64,000 nt of DNA from Pseudo-nitzschia pungens (lineage: Eukaryota; Bacillariophyta; Bacillariophyceae; Bacillariales; Bacillariaceae), in the NCBI GenBank assembly GCA_037355855.1, contig CM074763.1, forward strand, positions 5,580,001-5,644,000, read 5' to 3'. The position numbers and the translations under genes were made by a program. The notes below the pieces were generated by a model that had not been told where the DNA came from, did no database searches, and worked only from the letters and a program-made list of their open reading frames with translations. Positions 37,179-47,555 of the stretch are shown here, one piece after another (within the stretch, counting starts at the first letter, position 1; each line of letters begins with the position of its first letter).

Positions 37179-40136
37179 ATGCCTCCCCCCCCGCCAGCTT
37201 CCAGGCGAAAAAGGTCTACCTTGGCTAACACTCCTTCAAACAAACGCGCCTTTACGGGGACCCCTTCCCGCCGACTACCTGCTGGTTCCGTTCTTCAGGC
37301 TACTCCCTCTCCCCCTCCCTCTCCCCGTACAGCTAGGGATTCACTCCCTTCTGATGATGATATGTCCTTCACTTCTGCTGTGTCTACTGGTGCACTAGAT
37401 GATGTTGATATGAGCACTGAGCAGTCAGGCACTGGGCATTCAGACACAGGGCATTCAGGCAGTGGGCAGTCCGACAGTGGGACGTCTGACAGTGGGAAGT
37501 CCAACAGTGGGAAGTCCAACAGTGGAAATTCCACGAGTGGGACGTCCAACAGTGGGAAGCCCAACAGTGGAAAGTCCAACAGTGCGACGTCTAGGGATGG
37601 CCAGCCAGGCTCTGAGCACTCAGACTCTAAGCACCCTCCTTCCAAGGTCTCTCCTTCCAAGTCTAGTCTGAAACAAGCTACTCTTGCATTTCTTTCTGAC
37701 ACACCGTCTGCAGAGCGACATGCCCTGCGCAAGAAAGCCCTGGCTGCTGCCAACAAAGCTCACTCAGATTCCTTCCTCTGGTGCTTCTACGGTAAGGGGC
37801 CTTTTACTGGTCGTGCTTCCATTCCCACCCCTATCCACACTCTTCGTAAAACTCCAGCAGGATCCCGGCTATGGACTGGGTGTCCTAGCCCCACTCACTT
37901 CTTCAGCAAGAAAGATGGGAATGACAAGAAATCCATCCATGATGTCTGTCAGTCTGCCATCCCTCCAGCATATGCTCAAGCTTTTCCTGACAACCCTGAG
38001 TGGAGAACTGCTTCTGTGGAGTCCCTGGTTTCCCTTGCTTCTCTCTGCTTTCAAGCCTCTGCAGACTGGACCAAGCAACCTTCAGGCCATGCTCTGAAGA
38101 GATGTCTTATTGGTTTGGCCAAGATGTCTCCTGAGTGTTTTGATGACCTGTATTGTGAAGGTAACCTTTTGCCCAGCACTGAAGGACGAGTTTGGTTGGC
38201 AGCCAATCAGGTGCTTGGCTCCCACTGGTATTTCAAGAAGCGCCCTCCTACACCTGCGCCAACTGCAGTTGATGATGCTTCCACTTCCAAATCAGTGTCC
38301 TTTCTTCCTGGTGGAGGTGATGCTACTGTCTTGTCCTCCTCTGCTGGGCATTTCCTCCAACGCCGAGGGGTTTGCTCCAGTGATTCTAGAGCTCCAGTGG
38401 ATGTCACTGCTGGCACCAAGTGTTCTCATCGTTCTTATGTCACTCTGTCCCTTCCAAGGTTGATGTCACAACACCCTGGGGAACTATATGATGAGCTGCT
38501 CAAGTCTCTCAAGGAAGCTTTGGATCTTCTATGGACTGTTGACAAGCGCCTGGTGTTGTATGTTTTTCCCTCCAGAGCCAGGCTCAACCCCAAGGCCAAG
38601 CCTGTTACCAAGTTTTGGACGACACTTCCTGACAGGAAGACCTTGGAATTGTATGTTGCTCAGCTCTGGCTTCGCAGTAGAACTGCTCCTCATCTACGCT
38701 TCTTTGTGGGCCACAGTGCTTCCCTGGAGAAACTCTTTTCAGCACAATTGCTCCAGAGGCTCAGAGACCGTGACATGGACCTGAAATATGACCACATACA
38801 GGCCCCAGTTATTGTCACATGTGGCTTTCTCCTTGGATCTTACATGCAGAGTTTTGATCTTGACCACTACAACGAATTGCTTCAGACTCATCCCAGGTTT
38901 CAGGCATGTCCTATTGCTGTTATCAGGAAGAATATCAGCCTTGACAACTCCAGAACTCCTGATCCCAATCCTGTTCAGGCTGCACATGTTTTGTGTGATG
39001 CTACAAAGCGCGCCCAAACTGTTAAGCTCCTCAAAGCCCAGTTCAATCGGTGCAAACCTTCAGACATTGCCTCTCTCCCTGATGGTAAATTCTACAAGTT
39101 TCTTGAGACAGCTACCAATCCTTCTGACAGACCTCTTCCCCCCTCCAAGCTCAAGACTGTTCGCCAGGCTAAGCACCGCCAAGCTAAATTTATTGAGAGC
39201 CATGAAACTGCTCCTGTTCTGGGGGTAGTTGATCTTGATCTTCCAGTTGACCTGGGCCAAGGGCTGGGTTTGAAGACACTGCGCAGTGTGCTTCTGGGTA
39301 TCAGAACCCGTGACAATTGGTCATGGCCTCTTTTTCTTTCTGTCGATACCAGTTCATACCGAGGCGAGATCCTTGCTTTGTACAATATCACTACCAAGGC
39401 TGAAGCAATGGCCATGTTGTCTTTCCTGCCTATTATACTGGAAGCTCATTATGGTTCTTGTGTTCGACAATGGTTCTCTTCTGAGTGCCTGACTGAAATG
39501 GAAGCCTACCATTGGGATGCTGCTGCCAATTGTGTTGTGGAAACTGAACCTGCTGCAGATCCAATGCAGGATGACTCTCTTCCCTTTTTTGGTGATGGGG
39601 ATGCAAGAGATTGGGAACTTGTTGATGATGACTTGTCAGTTGACCTTGCCCCAGACCTTACCTTTGATCTGGATCTGCACTTTAACCTCCAAGCCCGTGC
39701 TGACAGTGGTGGTGGCGGATTTGATGATTCTCAATCCATGGATACTTTAGCAACCGGTACTTCCAATCTCACTGATGTCCAGGCTTCAGCGCCTGCAGGT
39801 GGTGTTCCTACTGGAGGTGATTCTTCCAATGTTGCCAAGGCTGATGCCTCTCCTGGTATTCCTCCTGAAGTTCCCCCTGCAGTTCCTGACCCTCCCCAGA
39901 ATGCCATGGCTGGTGACCTCCCTGTGGCCTCTCCTGATTCCTCAACTGCAGTTCCTGCTGCCGGTGGTGGGGAAGACGCAGCCTCTGCATTGAGGCTTGG
40001 AGTTGCTGCAATTGCATTCTCCTCCAGCCATGATGCTAGTGTCAGTGATTTGAGCCATGCCAATGTTTCCACCAAATCAGCTCCGGCAACTCTTCCATCC
40101 CTGCGACAGACTGGGTTTCCTTCTGATCATGGTTAG
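37179..40136 (+). CDS. LINE ORF1 protein, 985 aa, unknown type
   Basis: The frame is open from a GTG at 36981, but the first ATG, in a good CCACCATG context, is 37179 (MPPPPPASRRKRS). LINE ORF1 proteins normally bind element RNA. This one has no CCHC knuckle, RRM or PHD finger that I can see. Residues ~1-45 are basic and Pro-rich. Residues ~75-155 are Ser-Gly repeats (SDSGKSNSGKS type) from a 15-bp minisatellite. Residues ~165-830 look ordered, with WTKQPSGHALKRCLIGLAKM and CGFLLGSYMQSFDLDHYNEL. The C-terminus is acidic, then Pro/Ala/Ser-rich. It ends at TAG 40134-40136, overlapping ORF2. It is far longer than typical ORF1 proteins, and its function is inferred from position only. Confidence 0.8.
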   Translation: MPPPPPASRRKRSTLANTPSNKRAFTGTPSRRLPAGSVLQATPSPPPSPRTARDSLPSDDDMSFTSAVSTGALDDVDMSTEQSGTGHSDTGHSGSGQSDSGTSDSGKSNSGKSNSGNSTSGTSNSGKPNSGKSNSATSRDGQPGSEHSDSKHPPSKVSPSKSSLKQATLAFLSDTPSAERHALRKKALAAANKAHSDSFLWCFYGKGPFTGRASIPTPIHTLRKTPAGSRLWTGCPSPTHFFSKKDGNDKKSIHDVCQSAIPPAYAQAFPDNPEWRTASVESLVSLASLCFQASADWTKQPSGHALKRCLIGLAKMSPECFDDLYCEGNLLPSTEGRVWLAANQVLGSHWYFKKRPPTPAPTAVDDASTSKSVSFLPGGGDATVLSSSAGHFLQRRGVCSSDSRAPVDVTAGTKCSHRSYVTLSLPRLMSQHPGELYDELLKSLKEALDLLWTVDKRLVLYVFPSRARLNPKAKPVTKFWTTLPDRKTLELYVAQLWLRSRTAPHLRFFVGHSASLEKLFSAQLLQRLRDRDMDLKYDHIQAPVIVTCGFLLGSYMQSFDLDHYNELLQTHPRFQACPIAVIRKNISLDNSRTPDPNPVQAAHVLCDATKRAQTVKLLKAQFNRCKPSDIASLPDGKFYKFLETATNPSDRPLPPSKLKTVRQAKHRQAKFIESHETAPVLGVVDLDLPVDLGQGLGLKTLRSVLLGIRTRDNWSWPLFLSVDTSSYRGEILALYNITTKAEAMAMLSFLPIILEAHYGSCVRQWFSSECLTEMEAYHWDAAANCVVETEPAADPMQDDSLPFFGDGDARDWELVDDDLSVDLAPDLTFDLDLHFNLQARADSGGGGFDDSQSMDTLATGTSNLTDVQASAPAGGVPTGGDSSNVAKADASPGIPPEVPPAVPDPPQNAMAGDLPVASPDSSTAVPAAGGGEDAASALRLGVAAIAFSSSHDASVSDLSHANVSTKSAPATLPSLRQTGFPSDHG

Positions 40137-43100
40137 CTCTTCTGGTATGAGGTTTGATGGGATGCCTTCCACTCCAAATCCTATCAATGCTTCTACTGTT
40201 TCTCCCTTTTCCTCCTCCGCCTCTTCCCCTGTCTCTCAGTTTGTCCAATTAACTCTTCATGGAGACTCTCTTGCTGCTAAGGATTCTGACAGTTTTGGTC
40301 ACTCCTTCCCTCAAGCTCCATCCTCTAACTCCACCATCATCACTTTCCAAAACATTGGACCACAGCGCAGAGCTGCCTTTATGTCCATGTCCAAGCACAA
40401 CTCCCGTCAATTTGTCAAGAGCAATGCCAGTGTGGCTCTTTTTGCTGAACATTGTTTGAATGAATCCAAACTCCTGCCATGTGATCTTTTCAATCGGCGC
40501 ATGAAGAATATCAGTCCCTCAAGTTTTTCCTACCTTGCCAACAACAAGCATGAAGCTTCTGACTGTTCATGGCTTCAGCCTGGTGGTACAGGGTTTTCCA
40601 TTGATCAACTGTTCAGTTCCCACAAGATTGCCCATGGGGCTGATCCTTCTGGTCTTGGGAGATGGTCCTTTGTCAAGTTTCAGGGCAGGGATGGTTACAC
40701 TGTCACTATGTTTTCTGCTTACTGCCCTGTTGAAAATGACAGGGACCTTGGTTCCGTCTGGAATCAACAGTACCGATACTTTCAAGCAGCTGAAAATCTT
40801 TTCAGTCCCAACCCATGTATTCTCTTTCACAGGGATTTGACTGCTGCCCTTCAGGTCTGTCTGGGTGCAGGTGACCAGGTCATTCTTGGGATTGATCAAA
40901 ATGCTGATGTTCGGACTGATGGCTTGTCTTTTGAGCTCAAGGCTCTTGGTTTCAGAGATGCCATTCTTACCCTTCATAGTCAGTCTTCTCCTCCTGCCAC
41001 TCACAACCGCAACACTACCAGAACACCAATTGATGCCATTTGGGTCTCTGAGAATGTTGATGTTCTCAGGGCTGGGTATTGTCCCTTTGGTGGCGCCTAT
41101 GGTATGGAATCGGACCACAGAATGCTTTGGATTGAAGTCTGTAATTGCAGCCTCATGGGCAAACACCTGCCACCTACCGTGAGCTTCTCTCATTCCAAAC
41201 TCCAGTCCTCCCACCCTCATCTGCGCCAACGGTATTTCAAGCGTGTCAGGCACAGCTTTCTCAAGGCTGGAGTGTTTTCTCTCCAAGCTAAGCTGGAACA
41301 CCTCCTGGCTCAGTTTCAGTCTGGGGATATTTCTGTGCGCGCTGCTCTCATCACCACATATGAAGTCCTCCATGAAACCTCCACCTCTCTCAGGCTCTCT
41401 GTTGAACAAAACCTTTGCCACACAAGAGCTGGTCTGGTTCCATGGTCCCCGAAGCTGCAAGTCTATCGTGATACAATTGACTTTTGGCGGCGTGTTGTTA
41501 AGCTGAGACAGGGTGTGTCCACCAGTCATACTGTTTTGAAAAGGCTGGCATGCAAGCTTTCTCTCTACAAAGGAGAACACTGTGATCTTTCCAGTGCTGT
41601 CCTCCACCTGAAACAAGCTTACAGGCAATACCGGGCAGTGAAAAAATTGGCCCCCTCTTGGAGAGACTCCTTCAATCAAGGCCTGGTGGATGCACTTCTT
41701 GCTGAAGGCAAACCTCACAACCAGAATGCTTCCCAGATTCGTGCCCGGATGCGCAGGGAACGTCTTCAAAGAGAGATTGGCCTTGCTGCTAGGTCTATTC
41801 GGGGACGTGTCAACAAGTCAGCTGTCTTGAGAGCTATTGCAGTTGGCCCTGATGGTGCTGAACAGGTCTTGGAGTCCCAGTCCACTATGGTTCCGGCTAT
41901 GGCTGAATCCAATGTCCGGCGTCAACAGCAGTGTCTTGGCACTCCTTCCATGACTCCCTCCTTCATTCAAGATTTTGGCTACCTCGGCACAGCCCATGCT
42001 TCTGCTCAAGTTCTTGATGGCACATATAATCCTCCTCCTGCCACTGACAAATACCTGTCTGAATTTCTTTCTTGTCTCAAAGTCCCTGCCTCTATTCTGA
42101 GTTTGCCTCCCTTTGACTATTCAGTGTGTCCAGCTGACAATGCTGCTGCCTGGAAACACCAGAGGGAATGCACAGCAAGTGAACCTTCATGTTTGAGTTT
42201 TGCCCACCACAAGGCTTTTGCCCTGGATCCCCAGTTGAACAAGTTTGACACTCTACTGAGATCAGTCCCATTGATTGTTGGCTTCTCTCCTTCTGCCTGG
42301 CAGGTCATCACGGATGTTGAGATATTCAAGAAACCTGGGGAATATAGAGTGGATAAGATGAGGCTTATTCAGCTGATGTCTCCTGAGTTCCAAATCAACA
42401 ACAAGATGATTGGCAGACGCATTCTTGCCCATGCTGAACGTGCCAATGCAGTGGCGGTTGATCAACATGGAAGCAGGAAACACCACAAGGCCATCAACAC
42501 CTGCTTGAACAAGAAGCTCATCTGTGATGTGTTGAGGCAGAAGCGCAGATCCGGTGCTGTTGCTATGAATGATGCCAAGGGCTGTTATGATAGAATCTCT
42601 CATCCCATTGCAGGTCTCACTCTCCAGAGCTTTGGTGTTCCTGCACATGTGTGTGAAGTTCTTCTGTCTACTCTGCAACATGCTAGGCACCACATCAAAA
42701 CTGGTTTTGGTCGGTCAGGTCCTGTGTATGGTGATGAACCTATTCCTCTTAGTGGTTGTGGCCAAGGCAATGGTATTGGTCCAACTCTTTGGGCTTTGGT
42801 GTCAACCGTTGTCTTCCGAATGATGCAACAGGCTGGGCATGGTGTCCATCTTATCACTTCTTTGTCACTGCAACTGGTTTCTCTTGTGGGTTTTGCCTTT
42901 GTGGATGACACAGATTTGTTTTGTGCTGGCTCTGATTCCTCAACATCTGGTGAAGAATTAGCTGTTGACTTTCAGGAAGCTCTTGACCGATGGGCTGGTG
43001 GGATTATTGCCACTGGTGGTGCGATTGAACCTGCCAAATCTTTCTGTTATTTGATTGATTTCAAATGGAATGGATCCGGTTGGGACTATCGCTCCATTGC

Positions 43101-45969
43101 TGACATGCCCGGTGACTTCTCTGTTGCTGATAAGAATGGCAATCGCGCTACCCTGGATCGTTTTGAAGTTGACCATGCTGACAAGACCCTTGGGGTTTTT
43201 ATCTCCATGGATGGCAATGAGGAAGCACAGATTGCTCACATGAAGTCACAGTCTCAGTCTTTTGGCTCTCAGCTCAAGGCTTCCAGGTGTGAGAAGAGGG
43301 TATCCCTCTACACATTCAAGTATTCTTTCATGAAGTCTGTTGAATACCCCATGCCTGTCACGCAACTTGATGAGGCCACTTGGACTAAGATAATTCACCC
43401 AGCTCTTGTTCCTGTGCTGAATAAAGCAGGGATGTCACGGACATTTCCCAGACATGTATTCTATGGTCCTTCCCTCTATCAAGGCTTTGGTTTCATTCAC
43501 CCCTACCTCCTCCAAGAGTTCAGTCATATTGTCACCCTCTTTCAGGAATCTGTCAGGTCCTCCCAAACTGGTAGGATTCTCAGGCTAACTGCTGAGTCTC
43601 TACGGCTCGAACTTGGCATTCCTCTCCATCTTGGTGTCACACCATATCATCCTTTTGCTTCCTACGTCACTCCTTGCTGGTACAAACATGTGTGGAAGTT
43701 TTTCTCTGTTCACCCTGTGAGCTTGTTTGAAGACTTCCCAGATCTTCCCCTGCTACGTTCCAATGACTGCTATCTCATGCAAGCCTTTGTCAACGCTGGC
43801 TTCAGAGGTGCTGACTTGTCCCTCTTGAATCACATTCGCATGTCACTCAAGGCTATTTCCCTTGCTGACATTTGTACTCCAGATGGGAAGAGACTCTCTC
43901 CCATGGCTTTCCAGCTGACATCCTCCAATCACTTGAGGGATCATCTTGACTGGCCGAGATGTCCTCCATCTTGGCCTCCAGCAGCAAAGCGCTTTTGGAC
44001 TAAGGCACTTCAGACCTGTTTTCTTCCCCCTTGTCCACCCCCTGCAGCCAGGGCACTAGCTCCTTCTTTTCATCTTGGGCCTTGGCTCTCTCCCCAGACA
44101 GCTTCTCTTTGGCCTTGGTTTTTGTCTCCATCCACCAACAGAATATTCTTCAAAACTTCTACTGGCTGGACTGTGAGCACCTCCCAGGGCAGGGGCAGAT
44201 ACAGGGTCACTGCTGAACTCCTTTCTGACAAACCAGCCTGCGCTGATGTGCTTGTCTGCCCTGTTATCTGTGGCCAAGTTGTTCGAGTGGTTGGGTCCTC
44301 AGCCTTTGTTTCCGAACCTCCTGACATGGATCCTCTGGAGTACAATCCATATGATTCTCTTCCAGACTCCCCAGTAGATGCCTTTGATGCACTCTGTGAG
44401 TCTCCAAGGGTACTTCTCCACAAATATTCTCTACCACAGGCTGGCTGTCAACACCTTGTTGATGCTATCCAGAGTGGTATTGCCAGTGCTGTCTGTGATG
44501 GGTCATTTGATCCGGACCTTCTCAGAGGAACTTCTGCATTCATTTTGTCACCCAATACCTCCACCAAGACTGCTTCATTGTTCCTCACTGGCTGTAATTT
44601 TGTCAGTGGATCCCCTGAGGATCAGTCATCCTACAGGAGTGAACTGGCGGGTATCATTGGAGTTCTCACCTGTTGCACTGCTCTGGTGAATCTTTTTGAT
44701 ATTGCTTCTGGCTCTATCACTATTGCTCTGGATGGTGACACAGCTCTCAAACAGGCTCAGGGATCTTGGCCTTTGGTTATTTCCCAGAAGTCTTTTGATT
44801 ATGTTTATGTCATCAGAAACATGATTTCTGCCCTGCCAATCTCTGTGCACTTTCAGTGGGTTCAGGGCCATCAAGCTGGAATCTTTCTTGATTGGTGGGC
44901 CCTTCGCAATCATCAGGTTGACAGCATGGCAAAGGCCTTTCTCTCTGTTCATAGAGCTTCGGCCCATCACTATCCCAGACTTGTGTTTGAGCCTTGGGCA
45001 TTCTCTCTCCATGGATGCAAGTGTTCAAGGTTTGATCAGAATGCTCTGCATGTTGCCATTTCTGGTCCTCCTCTTCTTAAATACTGGCAGACCCACCATG
45101 ATATTCCCATTCCACAACCTGTTTTGAGTTCCATCCATTGGTGTGCCCATCTGTCTGCCTTCAAGCGATTACCTCCTGGCATGCAACGGTGGTTTGTCAA
45201 ATTTGCTTCTGGATGCATTGGTGTTGGCAACCAACTACTTCACTACCAGTATCAGGATCACTCCCGGTGCCCATTGTGTGATGCAGACAACGAGAAGGTC
45301 TCTCATGTGCTCTCCTGCAAGGACACTGGGGCAGTACAGCACAGTGTGTCAGCTTTCAAGGGACCACTGCAGAAGAGGCTTGAAGTTGAACAAACTGATC
45401 CATCATTGGTTGTTGCCATTGTGGATCTTCTCACCAGAGTTCGGAAGGGCCAGACCATTTATCCATCATCCTACTCACTTGCAATTGCGTCTGCTGTCAG
45501 GGCACAGAGGACTATTGGCTGGCACAACTGGCTTCTTGGTAGGTGGTCTCCTCGCTGGTACCAAATTCAGGCTGACTACTACTCCCACATTGGAAGCAAG
45601 CGCTCTCCCAAACGTTGGGCTACTGCTGTCATCCATCAGTTCTTTCTTACCTCCTGGGATCTTTGGACTTATAGGAATGAACGACTCCATGGTCCTGGGG
45701 GTACCCTGGATGCTGAACAACACCAATCTCTTGATGCTTCCATCACTTCAGAATTGGCAATTGGTGCAGCTGGTGCACTTCCCCAGTCACACTCCCTGTT
45801 ACAAACCCCTTTCCACGTCCTACAAGGTTACACCCTGACTGCCAAGCGGCAGTGGCTTGCAACCATCCACCTTGCAAGGAAGCAGTATGCAGCGCCTGTC
45901 CCACCAGTGCAGCCATACCAACAAGAGGCTGCTCTTCTCAGAGCCTGGCTTACCGGACCTCAGGGTTGA
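40057..45969 (+). CDS. LINE ORF2: endonuclease, reverse transcriptase, RNase H, zinc knuckle, up to 1970 aa
   Basis: Two starts are possible: 40057, or 40129 where ATGGTTAG overlaps the ORF1 stop by 8 nt. Numbered from 40057, an apurinic-endonuclease-like domain covers ~80-360, with FQNIG, AEHCLNES, ILGIDQNAD (Asp 280), PIDAIWVS and SDHR (Asp 353). Reverse transcriptase covers ~740-1040, with NDAKGCYDRI (Asp 839), GCGQGNGIGPTLW and FVDDTDLF (Asp 950 and 951). RNase H covers ~1475-1630, with CDGSF (Asp 1481), YRSELAG, ALDGDTAL and HQVDSMAKA. A CCHC knuckle (CPLCDADNEKVSHVLSC) starts at 1738. The endonuclease nicks the target and the RT copies element RNA there. All key residues are present, so it is probably functional. 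Endonuclease plus RNase H suggests an I/RTE-like or related clade, not settled here. Confidence 0.9.
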   Translation: MPMFPPNQLRQLFHPCDRLGFLLIMVSSSGMRFDGMPSTPNPINASTVSPFSSSASSPVSQFVQLTLHGDSLAAKDSDSFGHSFPQAPSSNSTIITFQNIGPQRRAAFMSMSKHNSRQFVKSNASVALFAEHCLNESKLLPCDLFNRRMKNISPSSFSYLANNKHEASDCSWLQPGGTGFSIDQLFSSHKIAHGADPSGLGRWSFVKFQGRDGYTVTMFSAYCPVENDRDLGSVWNQQYRYFQAAENLFSPNPCILFHRDLTAALQVCLGAGDQVILGIDQNADVRTDGLSFELKALGFRDAILTLHSQSSPPATHNRNTTRTPIDAIWVSENVDVLRAGYCPFGGAYGMESDHRMLWIEVCNCSLMGKHLPPTVSFSHSKLQSSHPHLRQRYFKRVRHSFLKAGVFSLQAKLEHLLAQFQSGDISVRAALITTYEVLHETSTSLRLSVEQNLCHTRAGLVPWSPKLQVYRDTIDFWRRVVKLRQGVSTSHTVLKRLACKLSLYKGEHCDLSSAVLHLKQAYRQYRAVKKLAPSWRDSFNQGLVDALLAEGKPHNQNASQIRARMRRERLQREIGLAARSIRGRVNKSAVLRAIAVGPDGAEQVLESQSTMVPAMAESNVRRQQQCLGTPSMTPSFIQDFGYLGTAHASAQVLDGTYNPPPATDKYLSEFLSCLKVPASILSLPPFDYSVCPADNAAAWKHQRECTASEPSCLSFAHHKAFALDPQLNKFDTLLRSVPLIVGFSPSAWQVITDVEIFKKPGEYRVDKMRLIQLMSPEFQINNKMIGRRILAHAERANAVAVDQHGSRKHHKAINTCLNKKLICDVLRQKRRSGAVAMNDAKGCYDRISHPIAGLTLQSFGVPAHVCEVLLSTLQHARHHIKTGFGRSGPVYGDEPIPLSGCGQGNGIGPTLWALVSTVVFRMMQQAGHGVHLITSLSLQLVSLVGFAFVDDTDLFCAGSDSSTSGEELAVDFQEALDRWAGGIIATGGAIEPAKSFCYLIDFKWNGSGWDYRSIADMPGDFSVADKNGNRATLDRFEVDHADKTLGVFISMDGNEEAQIAHMKSQSQSFGSQLKASRCEKRVSLYTFKYSFMKSVEYPMPVTQLDEATWTKIIHPALVPVLNKAGMSRTFPRHVFYGPSLYQGFGFIHPYLLQEFSHIVTLFQESVRSSQTGRILRLTAESLRLELGIPLHLGVTPYHPFASYVTPCWYKHVWKFFSVHPVSLFEDFPDLPLLRSNDCYLMQAFVNAGFRGADLSLLNHIRMSLKAISLADICTPDGKRLSPMAFQLTSSNHLRDHLDWPRCPPSWPPAAKRFWTKALQTCFLPPCPPPAARALAPSFHLGPWLSPQTASLWPWFLSPSTNRIFFKTSTGWTVSTSQGRGRYRVTAELLSDKPACADVLVCPVICGQVVRVVGSSAFVSEPPDMDPLEYNPYDSLPDSPVDAFDALCESPRVLLHKYSLPQAGCQHLVDAIQSGIASAVCDGSFDPDLLRGTSAFILSPNTSTKTASLFLTGCNFVSGSPEDQSSYRSELAGIIGVLTCCTALVNLFDIASGSITIALDGDTALKQAQGSWPLVISQKSFDYVYVIRNMISALPISVHFQWVQGHQAGIFLDWWALRNHQVDSMAKAFLSVHRASAHHYPRLVFEPWAFSLHGCKCSRFDQNALHVAISGPPLLKYWQTHHDIPIPQPVLSSIHWCAHLSAFKRLPPGMQRWFVKFASGCIGVGNQLLHYQYQDHSRCPLCDADNEKVSHVLSCKDTGAVQHSVSAFKGPLQKRLEVEQTDPSLVVAIVDLLTRVRKGQTIYPSSYSLAIASAVRAQRTIGWHNWLLGRWSPRWYQIQADYYSHIGSKRSPKRWATAVIHQFFLTSWDLWTYRNERLHGPGGTLDAEQHQSLDASITSELAIGAAGALPQSHSLLQTPFHVLQGYTLTAKRQWLATIHLARKQYAAPVPPVQPYQQEAALLRAWLTGPQG

Positions 45970-46267
45970 TTACACTTTGTACCTTGGTTTTGTCTTCTGT
46001 TCCTGCTTCCTATCCTGTCCCATCCCTTTTGATACTGGATCTTATCCCAATATCTTCATTCCCATTTCACTTTCTCTCAAGTCCCTCTTTTGTGGGACTT
46101 GTTTGTCCTTTCCCCTGCTTGATGTTCAAGGTTTGTTTGAAAATTTGTCGTTCTGCCACTTGGGGTCCTGACTCTATGATGGAGGCGACGTTAAAGTCTG
46201 GTTACAGACTGAGTAATTTAGTTTCACCTTTGGTGATTAAAGTTATTTAAATACGTATATTATTATT
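45970..46267 (+). other. LINE 3' untranslated region and tail
   Basis: About 300 bp after the ORF2 stop, ending in ATTAAAGTTATTTAAATACG and a TATTATTATT tail directly at the target duplication. Short tandem tails in place of poly(A) occur in several LINE clades. Confidence 0.75.
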
Positions 46268-46288
46268 ATCTACATACCTCAGCTCTTA
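46268..46288. repeat. Right 21-bp target site duplication of the LINE
   Basis: Exact repeat of 35551-35571. It continues into GCACCCCCCTATATTA, which matches the other copies of the target tandem repeat and confirms the pre-insertion sequence. Confidence 0.88.
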
Positions 46289-46342
46289 GCACCCCCCTAT
46301 ATTACTAGAGATACAGGGTGCTAAGATATAAATGGAACAACT

Positions 46343-46995
46343 GAGAAGGATAGATCAACTACTACAACCACCAGTCACTATTACTACTAATAACAGAGGG
46401 CAGTCACTACTACTAATAGTAGAGGGTGCTATTAGTAGTTGATTTGTCTGATGACTAGCGTAGAATCAATTGAGGACAGATCTACTACTTCAACCATCAG
46501 TCACTACTACTACTAGTACTACTAGTAGAGGGTGCTATTAGTAGATTCATCTGAGGACTAGCCTAGGATCAACTGAGGATAGATCTAGTACTGCTAAAAC
46601 CACTAATCACTACCACTAATAGTAGAGGGTGCTATTAGTAATTAATTTGTCTGGAGACTAGCCTAGAGTCAACTGAGAATAGATTCACCACTACAACCAC
46701 CAGTTACTAGTACTACCAGAAGATGGTGGTATTTGTAGTAGTTGATTTGGCTGGAGACTAGCCTAGAATCAACTGAGGATAGATCTTCTACTTCAACCAC
46801 CAGTTAGTACTATTACTAGTAGTACTATTAGAGGGTGCTATTAGTAGTAAATTCATCTGAGGACTAGGCTAGAATCAACTGAGGATAGATCTACTACTAA
46901 AACCACCATTCACTACTACTATGAGTACTAGTAGAGGGTGCTATTAGTAGTTGATTTGTCTGAAGACTAGCCTAGAATCAACTGAGGATAGATCG
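46343..46995 (+). repeat. Tandem repeat of about 104 bp, ~6 copies
   Basis: The unit contains CTAGAATCAACTGAGGATAG, ATCTACTACT, AACCACCAGTCACTAC and GAGGGTGCTATTAGTAG. GATAGATC-type marks recur near 46350, 46478, 46579, 46680, 46780, 46884 and 46987. A CTACTACTAGTACTACTAGTAG core forms hairpins in most units. No coding capacity. Confidence 0.8.
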
Positions 46996-47555
46996 CTACA
47001 TTATAAGGTGCATTTTGAAGTAACCTTACATTGTACGGTGCATTATTGACACAGGCTTTTGTATAAGATTTGAAATCAGAAGTGATTTCAAGTTACCGTA
47101 CCGTAACTTACCTGTAAGATTACTGTAGTTAATTACGTAGTAACCTTACGAAGTAAGGTTACTTCATATTTTCAAATTTAAAATTTAAAAAACTATTTCG
47201 GTCCTGCATCAATTCAGTCTTGCGAGTTTCGAAAAGCTATTGTACGTAGTACATTTTACTGTGCACTGTACTCGTACATTTTACTGTGCATTCTACGTAT
47301 CGTGCATTTTGTTGTACAAACACGATATTTTGAAGTGTATTGTATGGTGCATTATTTACCAGAAAACGCTCCGTATCAGATAATTTGGGAAGATTATCAG
47401 ATAATTTGCGCGCGCGCTTAATAATAGTAGTATTAATAACACTGTTATTAATAACAGTAGAAACAATAAATCGAGTTATTGTTACCTTATCAGCGTAGCT
47501 TTACTACGAGACAAAGAGAGCAGACACACACGATGCGCGCATCAACTTGCTCGCA
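46996..47555. other. Gene-free stretch
   Basis: Short GTAAGGTTAC-like motifs (47020-47170) and repeated TGTACGGTGCATT/ACATTTTACTGTGCA units (47025-47360). No gene. Confidence 0.45.

Larger units (their letters stand above)
35572..46267 (+). mobile_element. Full-length non-LTR (LINE-type) retrotransposon, ~10.7 kb
   Basis: The order is a 1.6 kb leader, ORF1 (37179-40136), overlapping ORF2 (40057-45969) and a ~300-bp 3' tail ending in a short TAT/ATT repeat, all between exact 21-bp target duplications. Long, variable-length duplications and no LTRs fit target-primed reverse transcription. Both ORFs are intact. At over 10 kb it is large for a LINE, mainly because of the 985-aa ORF1 and a ~1950-aa ORF2 with RNase H. 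Confidence 0.9.
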
